From Hypholoma sublateritium FD-334 SS-4 (lineage: Eukaryota > Basidiomycota > Agaricomycetes > Agaricales > Strophariaceae), in NCBI GenBank assembly GCA_000827495.1, contig KN817544.1:386944-416662 (forward strand): a DNA stretch of 29,719 nucleotides, given 5' to 3'. Both the position numbers and the translations under genes were made by a program. This document shows, piece by piece, positions 21,301 through 29,719 of the stretch (positions are counted from its first letter, which is position 1; each line of letters begins with the position of its first letter). The notes beneath the pieces are model-generated. The model did no database searches. It was not told where the DNA came from and saw only the letters and a program-made list of their open reading frames with translations.

Positions 21301-21507
21301 CACCGTGTTCAAGTTGCCATCGCCAGTGGCAGTACTGTTCTCGCCCGCACCCTCCTCTTGCTGATTTTCTGCCTCCGGCGTCCTGAAAGGGGCATGCAAC
21401 TGATATGTTCGCTTGGATAGCTCACGAGGGACACCTCCACACCTTCGAGCACAGGTGCAGATGAAGGTTTCGGACGATTTTCTTGCTGTCTTTGGCACCC
21501 TCGGCAT
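18325..21507 (-). pseudogene. Plavaka-family transposase, copy A, one nonsense codon
   Basis: Exons (descending) are 21507-21304, 21259-18722 and 18660-18325. The two GT-AG introns (44 and 61 bp) keep phase, giving 1026 codons. The N-terminus has a CTCARRCGG...H cluster (C17, C19, C23, H38), probably zinc-binding. The probable catalytic acids are in SIDGAQLY (D391), TADGPGMAYLNG (D481) and GSDIMHLG (D599), and WTMERTIGNLGEE occurs later. The C-terminal exon has the typical SVVAMVP and IERPGLDVV. The only defect seen is TGA at 20479-20477 (codon 329), within ALW-stop-EPSSARRFEYRR; Arg (CGA) is a likely ancestor. I found no convincing terminal inverted repeats. Plavaka elements are CACTA-like DNA transposons of mushroom fungi that move by cut and paste. 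The copy looks recently inactivated. Confidence 0.88.
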
Positions 21508-21856
21508 GTTGAACGAATTAGAGTGAAGTGTAGGATTTGCGGGAGTTCACTGAAGTCGGCAGTAGCGCATGCATTTTCTGTCGATTTCTGCCTATTACGC
21601 AGGACATGCGACGTGATTTGAAAGTGTTAAGCAGGCGCTAAACAGCGCCAACCGGTAGTGTCATCTGTTTCACACTCAGAAATTTCCCCTTTTAGATGAA
21701 TTATCGCCGTAATCACTGTATGCCCAATTTTGTAAATTGAGGGAAATCAAAATCACATATTCACGCAGGGAAATCAAGGAACATCATAAAACAAATCTCT
21801 GTGCTTTACTCCACCACGATACAGATAGAGCTGATTTTCACTGGGGCTCATACTCT
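21508..21856. other. 5' flank of Plavaka A
   Basis: No gene seen. A short palindrome, GGCGCT-AAAC-AGCGCC, lies at 21634-21649 and could belong to an element end, but no partner was found downstream of the transposase. Confidence 0.4.
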
Positions 21857-22286
21857 CGCCGTGCGCCCGAACGGGCGATCCGCGCGCCTGCCCCCTATCG
21901 CCACGGCTGCGAATCCCGCCNCGCTGGGCACCTGCGCTGCCCGAAGCGGCCGCGCCTGCGCTTCCCTTCCCTCGGGGCCCTTCCCGCGCACGCAGCCCGC
22001 CGCGCAATCGCCGCGTCCCTGCACGCGCCTCATCCCGGTCGCCCCGCGCGACCGCGGGGGCACCGGCGAACGGCGGGCGCCGCCCTTAAGCTCGGTGCTA
22101 TACAGTCGCTTCGCCAATGGGAAGCGCGCTGATCCCGCGCGTAGTTTAGCCTTTGCCTGCGACCCATGGGGCGGGCACCACTGAATGGGTACCAGTCCGC
22201 CCCATCCGGGCGACCCAGAGCCCCTGTGCGCATTAGCAGCGCCGCGGCCTATAAGCCAGTAAGTACGTAGCGCCGGACGCACTTGG
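21857..22286 (-). repeat. Dispersed GC-rich repeat, copy B (inverse of copy A)
   Basis: Reverse complement of 3002-3402, 430 bp long, with about 24 bp and 18 bp extra relative to copy A and an 8-bp deletion. It lies upstream of Plavaka A and opens a GC-rich repetitive block. Unidentified family; one N at 21921. Confidence 0.85.
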
Positions 22287-22839
22287 GATGCGCTGATCAG
22301 TCCCTGCCTGATTTCGCAGTCGTCTTCTCAGTATGACACGCACTGCGGCCTTAGGGCACTCAAGAACTCCCCGGCCCCATTTCTTGTTGGTTTTTCCCCG
22401 CGAACCTTCTCATACTTGTTCGCCGACGCGACGCGCAGCCTGGACGAATATGTGTAGGCGCATCAGCGCAGCGCCGCCGCGTCCCCATTGATCCCTCCCA
22501 CTGGGAGAATCGACATCCCGCCATCCCCCCAGCGCGCCGATTGGCTCAGAACAGGCCAATGGGCGCGAACAGCGAGCACCTTGAAGTCGAAGCGCTGTCG
22601 CCAATGGGAACTCATCGGCACAGCCACGCGCTCGCGCGCTCGCGTCGCATTTCCTCGATTACATTTTTCCCGCGTCGCCTCTCGCGCTGCCAGACGCATT
22701 GTTGGCCGGGCGCGCTATTATTATAAACAATTAAACAATAAGGCGGTGTGTGTCTAGGGAATCATTTTGGTTCAATGTTCGTACTGACTGAACGAATGGA
22801 CGCAGCGCGCGCGATGTATTCCCGCACTGCGCTTCTAAT
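22287..22839. other. GC-rich spacer, no gene seen
   Basis: Contains several CCAAT or ATTGG motifs (near 22539, 22556 and 22602) and an AT-rich stretch near 22718-22740, which together look promoter-like. No credible reading frame follows. All open frames here overlap on both strands and look like composition effects. Confidence 0.4.
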
Positions 22840-23995
22840 GCTTTTATTCTATCCTATTCTGCTCTGCTCTGCTCTGAGCTACAACTTGTCCCGCCGCCAG
22901 CGCGTGCGCCTGCGAGCGCGTGCATACTCGGGCGGGGCGCGCCATTCATAGGCCCAACGTGCGATACACGGTGCGCGCTGCTGGCGGCCACCGGTGCTAC
23001 ATATCGACACTGCTCGCCTCCCGCGCACCTGCCCCTGCGCCCGGCACGCGCCCCTGCACCCTGACCATGTACGCTAGTCACACCGCGTCCCGCGGCACCC
23101 CGTGCACGCACGCACACGCACGCCGCATGCCAGCGGCTACCGACCCGCTGGCGAACGTTATCCCCCTCCCAAGTGAACTCTATTACGCCGCACACCCCGC
23201 TCGGCGGCTGGGTGATATTAAACCTTATCCTCCTCCTTCAGGAACTCTGCACACCGCGCCGAGGACAGACATATCGGCGCGGTGTGGATGCATGCATTGT
23301 GCCCTACATGTGTTATGCCCTGTTGTGTGATATCACGGCGGGAGCAATCGCGTCGCACCGCCAGGTGTCACTGGCAGCTTAACGCGGCGTGTCTATTTCT
23401 GCGGTGCGGGTGCGGGGGGTGGGCACTACAAGGATACAACTGAAATCCCGTGGGCGATAGCCTCCCCGGGGACGCGCTCGCGATTCGCGAGGCGACGGTG
23501 AGAGCTGACGCCTGACGGTGAGAGCTGACGCCCCCGCGGAGGGAGAGACCACGACGCCGGACTCTGGGGATTACATGACAGCGGTGCATGAATAGCAGCG
23601 CAGCGCAGGCAGGTGGATAGGCGCCCACTGGAACGGGCAGGCTGACTACGTCTAAGCCTAAATAAAACCAATGAAATCCTCGTGGTGCGTTATCTAGTAG
23701 CGCTCAATACCTCCCCTGTAGTTCGCGAGAGCTGAGCCACCGGGAGGGAGAGAGGGACTGGGGATTGCATGACAGCGGCGCAGGCAGGCAGGCGCGTAGA
23801 CACCCAGTGGAACGGGCCAGCTGACTATCGCAGCTGCGCCTAAGCCTAAATAAAACATCAATGAAATCCTCGTGGTGCGTTATCCGTGTTGCGTTATCTA
23901 CTGAGTACATAGTGCTCAACACCTGCCACCGCCTGCGCTCGCTTCATCTCGCATAAAAGAAAATACTAGCAGCCGTGGACTGGGCGGCGCTGCGT
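22840..23995 (+). repeat. Tandem duplication, unit 1
   Basis: Shares, in the same order and orientation as unit 2: a T-rich TATTCTAT/TTTTATTTTAT start; TGTCCCGC(C/T)GCCAGCGCGTGC; a Pro/Ala-codon-like GC stretch; CACGCACGCA runs; GGAACTCTATTA-type sequence; and a module ending AGCCTAAATAAAAC. Within unit 1 that last module is itself duplicated (about 23500-23695 and 23725-23883). No frame is conserved between copies, so it is probably non-coding. Confidence 0.8.
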
Positions 23996-23999
23996 AGAC

Positions 24000-24900
24000 C
24001 GCGTCGACGAGGCGGCGGCACGTTGTTGATTGCTTGCGCGGGTGAATTTGCGTTGCTGACGGTGGGGCTCGGCGTTCGGCGAGCGCACTCCCGCGCGGCG
24101 CTCCTGTTCGTTCTTTTATTTTATTTTATTTTATGCTCTGTTCTGTGCCGCAATCTGTCCCGCTGCCAGCGCGTGCACCAGCGCCTGCGTGTGCGTGTAT
24201 ACTCAGGCGGGACGCCGTTCTCGGGCCCAGCGCGCGCTGCACGCTGCCCTCTCACGCTGGACGCCCTCCATCGCGCCTCCCGCGCATCTGCCCCCGCACC
24301 CGGCACGCAACCGAGGCCCGATACCTGTGTGCACGCATGTAGCCTGCGCATATCAGTAATCACACCGCACCCCGTGCACGCACGCACGCACGCGGCCAAC
24401 GGCCACCGACTCGCCGACTCGCCGGCGAACTTTGTTCCCCTCCCCAGGGAACTCTATTATGCCGGAGACAAACAAATACGTTATGCTCGTTGTGTGGGAT
24501 ACCAATGCCACGGCGACGCGTGTCCATTTTTGCGATGCGGGTGCGGGGGCGCTACAACTTGAAGGCTACACCTGAAATCGCGTGCCCGGGGACGCACGCG
24601 CGACTCGCGGGGCGACGGCGAGAGCTGAGTCCCCCGCGGGAGGGAGAGAGTACGGCGCCGGATTCTGGGGATTGCTTGACAGCGGCGCAGGCAGGCGGGC
24701 GCATAGGCGCCCACTGGAACGGGCCAGCTGACTGCGTCTCAGCCTAAATAAAACACCAATGAAATCCTCGTGCTGCGTTATCTCGTAGCGCTTAATACCT
24801 CGTACCGCCTGCGGTCGCTTCATATCGCATAAATACTAGTAACCGCGGACTGGGCGGCGCTGCATAGACCGCGTCGACGAGGAGGCGGCGCGTTGTCGAC
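24000..24900 (+). repeat. Tandem duplication, unit 2
   Basis: Second copy of the block at 22840-23995. It has a single end-module (about 24618-24782). The sequence GGACTGGGCGGCGCTGC, then AGACCGCGTCGACGAGG, occurs at 23979 at the junction and again at 24846. Divergence is clearly visible, so the duplication is not recent. Confidence 0.8.
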
Positions 24901-25067
24901 TGGATTTGCTGCGATGACGATGAGGGTTGTGCGGGGTGTGTGCGGACCTTGTCCTGCTATCGGCGCACGCTCCTGCACCGGCGAAACACGCCGCCCGTTG
25001 TCCATGAACTTGAACGTCAGACGTTGGGATGGGGACGGTAAACTACATTATGTCGGAAAATCCCAAA

Positions 25068-25314
25068 ATACCTCGCAAGGCAATCAAATTGCAAGTCCGA
25101 CGGCAGGTCATTGCAAGCCGGTTTACGATGACTAAGTAGATCGTTGCAATGGTATGCGACAATGTTAGGATGTGCCCTGCTGATTNGTGATCAATCTGCT
25201 CTGATGGCGAGAAAGATGAAGGGTTTGTGATTGATTTACGGAGTTGTAACTACATACCAAACATCACAACAAACCAAAANGGAATTGTGACATTTTTGGA
25301 TGTTTGCGAGGTAT
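25068..25314. mobile_element. Possible small MITE-like element
   Basis: Short inverted arms ATACCTCGCAA (25068-25078) and TTGCGAGGTAT (25304-25314) bound about 247 bp with no coding frame. They are consistent with a TA duplication plus an 8-9 bp inverted repeat. The arms are short enough to occur by chance. Confidence 0.3.
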
Positions 25315-25316
25315 GG

Positions 25317-25334
25317 CCGGCATTGCAATGCCGG
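25317..25334. other. Perfect 18-bp palindrome
   Basis: CCGGCATTGCAATGCCGG is its own reverse complement. It lies directly beside the MITE-like arm and about 145 bp upstream of the Plavaka B start codon. A related sequence, TTGCAAGCCGGTTT, is at about 25112-25125. Could be a transposase-binding or regulatory site. Confidence 0.6.
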
Positions 25335-25478
25335 TTGATCTCTCACGATCTATGTTTATGCTTCTAAGTCCACGAAACGTCCACTGATAACAGGCGCGAG
25401 TGCTTNATACCGTTTATCCTCCCACCCTCCCACTAAGTTCACACCGTTTGCTTTCTCATTTTCCACTGATCTCTACGC

Positions 25479-28400
25479 ATGGCCAATCGCCCCAAAAAAT
25501 CTACCCGTGCCGCGGCGGCTACGGTTTCTTGTCCACACTGTGGGGCTCAGGTCAATGCCATGGGACTGGGAAGTCATCGACGCTCGATTGCCTGTCGGAC
25601 TGCCCAAGCGCGAGAGGAAACGGGAGAGCAGGATGACGGATATGAAGAGCTGTTGCAAGGCTATATGCCTACACCATCAAGTGCGTGATTGCTGATTCAT
25701 GCCACTATCTAGTACTCATTCCGTCGGCCGTTGCCCGTGGCCCGGTTAGATAATGCTCAATCCGCTCAGCCATCTGCTCAGCGTGTTTCTCAGATGNGCA
25801 GCAATTCACGGAATACTGCCNGCGATCTATCCGACAATCCTGATGTGTNCCGACTGCATAANGGTACGTGGTTTAGTTGAACTAAGCTATCATTAAGCAA
25901 TTTACACCAGACACTTGCTATGCTAGATTCCGATGACAATGCGGAACCACTATTGCATGGTGGTGGTCCGGACAACGAACTTCGACCAATCGACTCGGAT
26001 ATCAAGATCGAATACCATCCGAAAGCACAGAAAGCTCCCGAAATCCATCATTTCGAAAACTATACCTCTGTTATACCTGATCTTGAGCCCGAGGATATTG
26101 CGGTTGACCCTGAACCGTGGAAACCCTTTCGGACACGTCTTGACTTTGAACTTGCCGAGTTTATCATTGATGCCCATCTCAACGTACCCCAAACAAAACA
26201 ACTTTTGTCGCTTATCCGTTGTTGTACTGAGACACCTGAATCTTTTACAATCAAAGATCCCAAGGAGCTTTCGACAACTTGGGAGCATGCACGTGTAATG
26301 AAGGCTAGCACGGTGGGCTGTTTAGTATTATTATAATACATTTGGTCATGTCGTAACATAATTTGTTTTGTCCAACNCTGTGTAGTTTATTACGAAGAAT
26401 ATCAGTGTTGCGTATAAAGGCGAACCCATCTCATTTGATATTGCTCATCGACCACTATGGGAATGGTGTCTTGATCTGGTTATCAATCCGGAATTAGTCA
26501 ATCAATTCAAGTGGGATGCTGAGCGACACTACAAATATAATGAGAAGAAGGATAAATGGGTTAGGTTTATTGATGAGCCATGGACAGCAAATAGCTGGTG
26601 GGAGATTCAAGTATTTCATTTCCATTCACATTGTTGTATATCATAATACTGACTATTTCATATAGTCTAGACTACCTGATGGTGCTCATCCATTATGTTT
26701 GGTTCTATATGCTGATAAAACACGACTATCATCTTTTGGCACTGCCAAAGGCTATCCTGTTATGGCACGTTGTGCAAATTTGCCAGGAGATTTACGAAAT
26801 GGTGAAGGAGTTGGTGGTGGACGTGTTGTTGGGTTTCTTCCTATCGTGGGTACCAGCCAATCAAGGTTATNATTATAAACATCTCAAATTTATTTAGGTC
26901 CCTGAGGATGCAGGTGAAACTGGCAAAAAGGGTTATGTGAACTTCAAACGTGTTGTTTGGCATAAAGCATTTTACGAAATTATTGAATCACTCAAGACAT
27001 ATGCTGAGACCGGGTACAGGATGAAATGTGGTGATGGAGTTCAGCGGTGGCTTTTTCCAATTATCCTGATTCTATCAGCAGATTATGAGGAGCAGTTTGT
27101 ATCATTGTTTCTTCCTGCAATTTACAAAACTAATATGTAATCAATAGATGTGTTATGGCTCTAATTCGTGGCAACAACAGTGACTTTCCATGTCCTGTCT
27201 GTCTTGTTCCCTATGATTGCCAGCATGACTTGTCAAAAAAATATGATATGCGATCCACAGAGAGTATGAAAACTATCTATGAAGATGCTGATGATCTTAA
27301 TGCCAAGGAGGGAGAGGATCTTCTAAAATCTTATGGACTACGTGGTGTTGAGGTAATGTCGTGTTTAATATATATCTTGTATTTTATTTCTAATGGTGTG
27401 AATTTAAATTTCTGGCTACTATATAGAATGTATTTTGGATATTGCATGGATCAGATGTCTATCATGCTCTTTCCTGGGACCGCTTGCATGCATATCATGG
27501 TGGTTTATTTTCCGACCACTTATGGCCGCAGTTTAAAGAGGTTCTGGCTGAGATGAAACCGTCAAAAAGATTTTCCAAGATGGTGGATGACCAGTAAGCA
27601 TGAATATCATTTCTCTCAANTTTTTTATCTGAAGGCAATTATATCAAAAAGAGTTGATGCAATGCCACGCTGGAGTGGATTAAATCACTTTTCAGGAATT
27701 ATGAAGGCTGGAGAGTACACAGATGGCAGAAAATATGAAGATATGTCCAAGGTATTTGTGAAATATATATACATCATGGTTTAGCAGAATTAAATCTAAA
27801 ATCTATCTAGGTCATTGTATTTGCTGCTCACAATATCTTAACAGAAGATGTATCNGAACGAGGATTTGTTCTTCTTCAGCTGATGCGCACATATCTGGAA
27901 ATGGATATGTATATGTCATTAACTGTTCATACCGAGGAGACATTGGAAGCTGCTGAAGAACAACTACTTAGATTTGGAGAAGTGGTACAAGTAAGTATTC
28001 ACTGATATATTGGTTGAGTTGATATACTGCTAATTGCTGAGTATGTAGATATACCAGGACATTCATCCCAACAAATCTTGGGATTTTCCCAAGGCTCATT
28101 CCCATCAACATGCAATATCAGATATTTGGAACAAAGGTGTGACCAGAAACTACAATACAAAACCCAATGAAAAGGCACACAGAATCTTGAAAACCATTTA
28201 CCAACTTCATACCAATTTCAAAAATATTGTTCCTCAGGTAAATTATTATACAGTATTTCATCAATTAAACTACTGATGTCCAATTTACTTTTTCATATTT
28301 TATTTATACATAGATCACAAAAATAAATGAAGAAATCCTGGCGTGTCTTACAATTCGTGCTGGAATCGATGTTCTTGACCATGTTACTGAAAGCAAGATG

Positions 28401-29168
28401 CAAAGCAGTGCAGACTCAGAAGAAAGAAAAACTTTAATTGGCACACATCATGTCTCTCTTGGTTCACCTTCACCAGAGATGACATTTACAAGCCTAGAGA
28501 AGTCTAATGCTTCCAATCCTGCATTCCATAATTTCCGCATAAAGCTTTCAAAAACACTCACATCACATCTTGGAAGACGAATTCGACTTGGCAATGAGCA
28601 TTCAGTAAGTCTTTTTATTTGATTTTTCTCTATTTGATTTAGATTCAGTATATTTACTTACAACTTTTTATTTAAATTCCTTCAGATTATTCCATATAAA
28701 TATCTCAAAGTCAACTACGAGTCTTGCATATCCTGGCGACAAGAAACCAACATTCTACGTATCAATCCACANTTTCATGGACGGCCTNGTTATGATTATA
28801 TTCTTATTCAAGTGGATTCGAAAGACAACGATCCTGCCTATATTTTTGCTCAACTTCTGGAGGTCTTTGGAATCGTCATCGATGAAAAAACATACCACAT
28901 GGCTTTAATTCTTCCAATGGACGAGAAATTAACTCATGACCGCAGCCGCGAGAAAATAGACAACACACTCGGATTTACAAGACTTCGATCTCGGCATCCA
29001 TCGAACTCAGCATTTATTAATGTGGAATCCATTGTCCGTGGGGGTCTTCTTGCCAATTCCTACCAAGAGAATGTTCAAGCTGATGAGCATATTGTTGTTG
29101 ATGTGATTGATGAAGACATGTGGTGGAGGATGAAGTCGCTTCGATTAGTCCAAAATGTCCCCTTATAG
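25479..29168 (+). CDS. Plavaka-family transposase, copy B, 13 exons, intact frame
   Basis: Exons are 25479-25680, 25750-25863, 25927-26312, 26386-26610, 26666-26845, 26898-27094, 27148-27352, 27427-27593, 27652-27751, 27811-27990, 28049-28237, 28314-28604 and 28686-29168. They give 2919 nt and 972 residues; every junction is GT-AG and in phase, with introns of 52-81 bp. The N-terminus has a C2HC finger (C18, C21, H33, C39; CPHCGAQ). The likely catalytic acids align with those of copy A: LYADKTRLSS (D326), SADYEEQC (D431) and GSDVYHALSWDRLH (D513). A CPVC pair follows D431. The C-terminal region reads INVESIVRGGLL. Six coding N bases remain unresolved (four in exon 2 or at its end, two in exon 13, plus one in exon 10). 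Exons 1 to 3 are the least certain joins. The coding sequence is AT-richer than its surroundings, which fits a distinct, imported element. Confidence 0.88.
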
Positions 29169-29719
29169 AAGTTGTAGTACTTGATTTTGAACTAGTCTAC
29201 TTAGCAGAATCTGCAAATATTAATTTTAATTGCACCACACTGAAACACTGAGAGTAGGTTGCATATCATACAGTGAAAGTTTGATGCACATAGTTCAAAA
29301 TTGCGGTTGTTGTATCTGTAAGTCCGCCGCTCAAAATAAGCGCCCGTTTGGCATTGAGCGCCTAGACTGGAATTTGAAGTACCACCCGGCCCGCAGACAC
29401 TGCCGCCCTCAGCAACTCTGACTCAAACCACCGCGCCTACTGTCTTGAAATGTGCACTGGTACGTCGATCCGGTTCTGCGTCACTCATGTTCAAGACAGT
29501 GTACTATGCCGGGGCCGGGGGAGCCTGCCACCACACNGCGGCATTCTTGTGCAGATGTGGANGGTCGCGCTGGATGGGTCAGTGTGCGGCTTGTTGGGGC
29601 ATACTCGAGTTTGGTTGAGACGGTGGTGGAGGTGGGTGCGGCGGTGGATGCGCCGGGGGATGACTCCGGATGAGGTGGATGCACCGCCAGGTGGGGTGGC
29701 GGGACGGAGATACAAACAA
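29169..29719. other. 3' flank of Plavaka B, no gene seen
   Basis: AT-rich 3' flank turning GC-rich after about 29320. GCGCCC and GAGCGCC near 29340-29362 form a weak palindrome that could mark an element end. The last 250 bp carry overlapping GC-rich frames on both strands and I assign no gene. Confidence 0.5.

Noticed and set aside
27594..27634. Apparent one-base frameshift in Plavaka B using the AG at 27634
   Set aside because: Using the AG at 27650-27651 gives a normal 58-bp intron and restores the frame (VDDQ joined to VDAMPRW).
1..29719. Search by eye for tRNA, rRNA and CRISPR arrays
   Set aside because: No cloverleaf with a T-loop GGTTCGA-type motif, no rRNA-like blocks, and the only regular array has splice signals and diverged units instead of spacers.

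Overview
The window looks like nuclear DNA of a basidiomycete fungus (Agaricomycete). The evidence is the many 45-80 bp GT-AG introns, a FunK1-type fungal kinase, two Plavaka-family transposases and a Rax1-like RGS membrane protein. The FunK1 repeat style suggests Polyporales, but that is inference only. Scattered N bases, several of them inside repeats, suggest an unpolished draft assembly. All gene models below were joined by eye by removing introns and checking reading phase; no search or transcript data were available.

Layout. 1-1.2 kb: nothing recognised. 1.2-2.9 kb: a striking array of at least ten related intron/exon modules. After splicing it gives one frame of 326 codons over 13 exons, broken only by a TGA formed at one splice junction. 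3.0-3.4 kb: repeat A, whose inverted copy (repeat B) lies at 21.86-22.29 kb. 3.56-6.14 kb (+): six-exon RGS-domain membrane protein. 6.1-9.6 kb: GC-rich sequence with microsatellites, a possible spliced gene with a frame-preserving duplication and a CPHC motif, and unassigned minus-strand open frames. 9.66-10.94 kb (-): single-exon MYND zinc-finger protein, with a 399-bp MITE carrying perfect 30-bp inverted termini just upstream of its start.

12.1-21.5 kb (all -): an accessory block of three genes. These are an eight-exon lineage-specific nuclear-type protein with a coiled coil, a 970-residue FunK1 kinase, and Plavaka copy A. The kinase has an 867-bp second intron that coincides with a transposon-like element with ~70-bp inverted repeats, and the element's own ends supply the GT and AG. 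Plavaka A is complete apart from one nonsense codon. 22.3-25.0 kb: GC-rich tandem duplications without a convincing gene. 25.5-29.2 kb (+): Plavaka copy B, 13 exons, 972 codons, open throughout. The last 0.55 kb holds nothing I can assign.

How the parts relate. The RGS protein would act in G-protein signalling or cortical polarity, and the MYND protein in protein-protein contacts. The FunK1/hypothetical/Plavaka block is typical fast-evolving, transposon-rich accessory DNA. The two observations most worth pursuing are the intron/exon module array at 1.28-2.89 kb and the transposon that appears to act as an intron inside the kinase.
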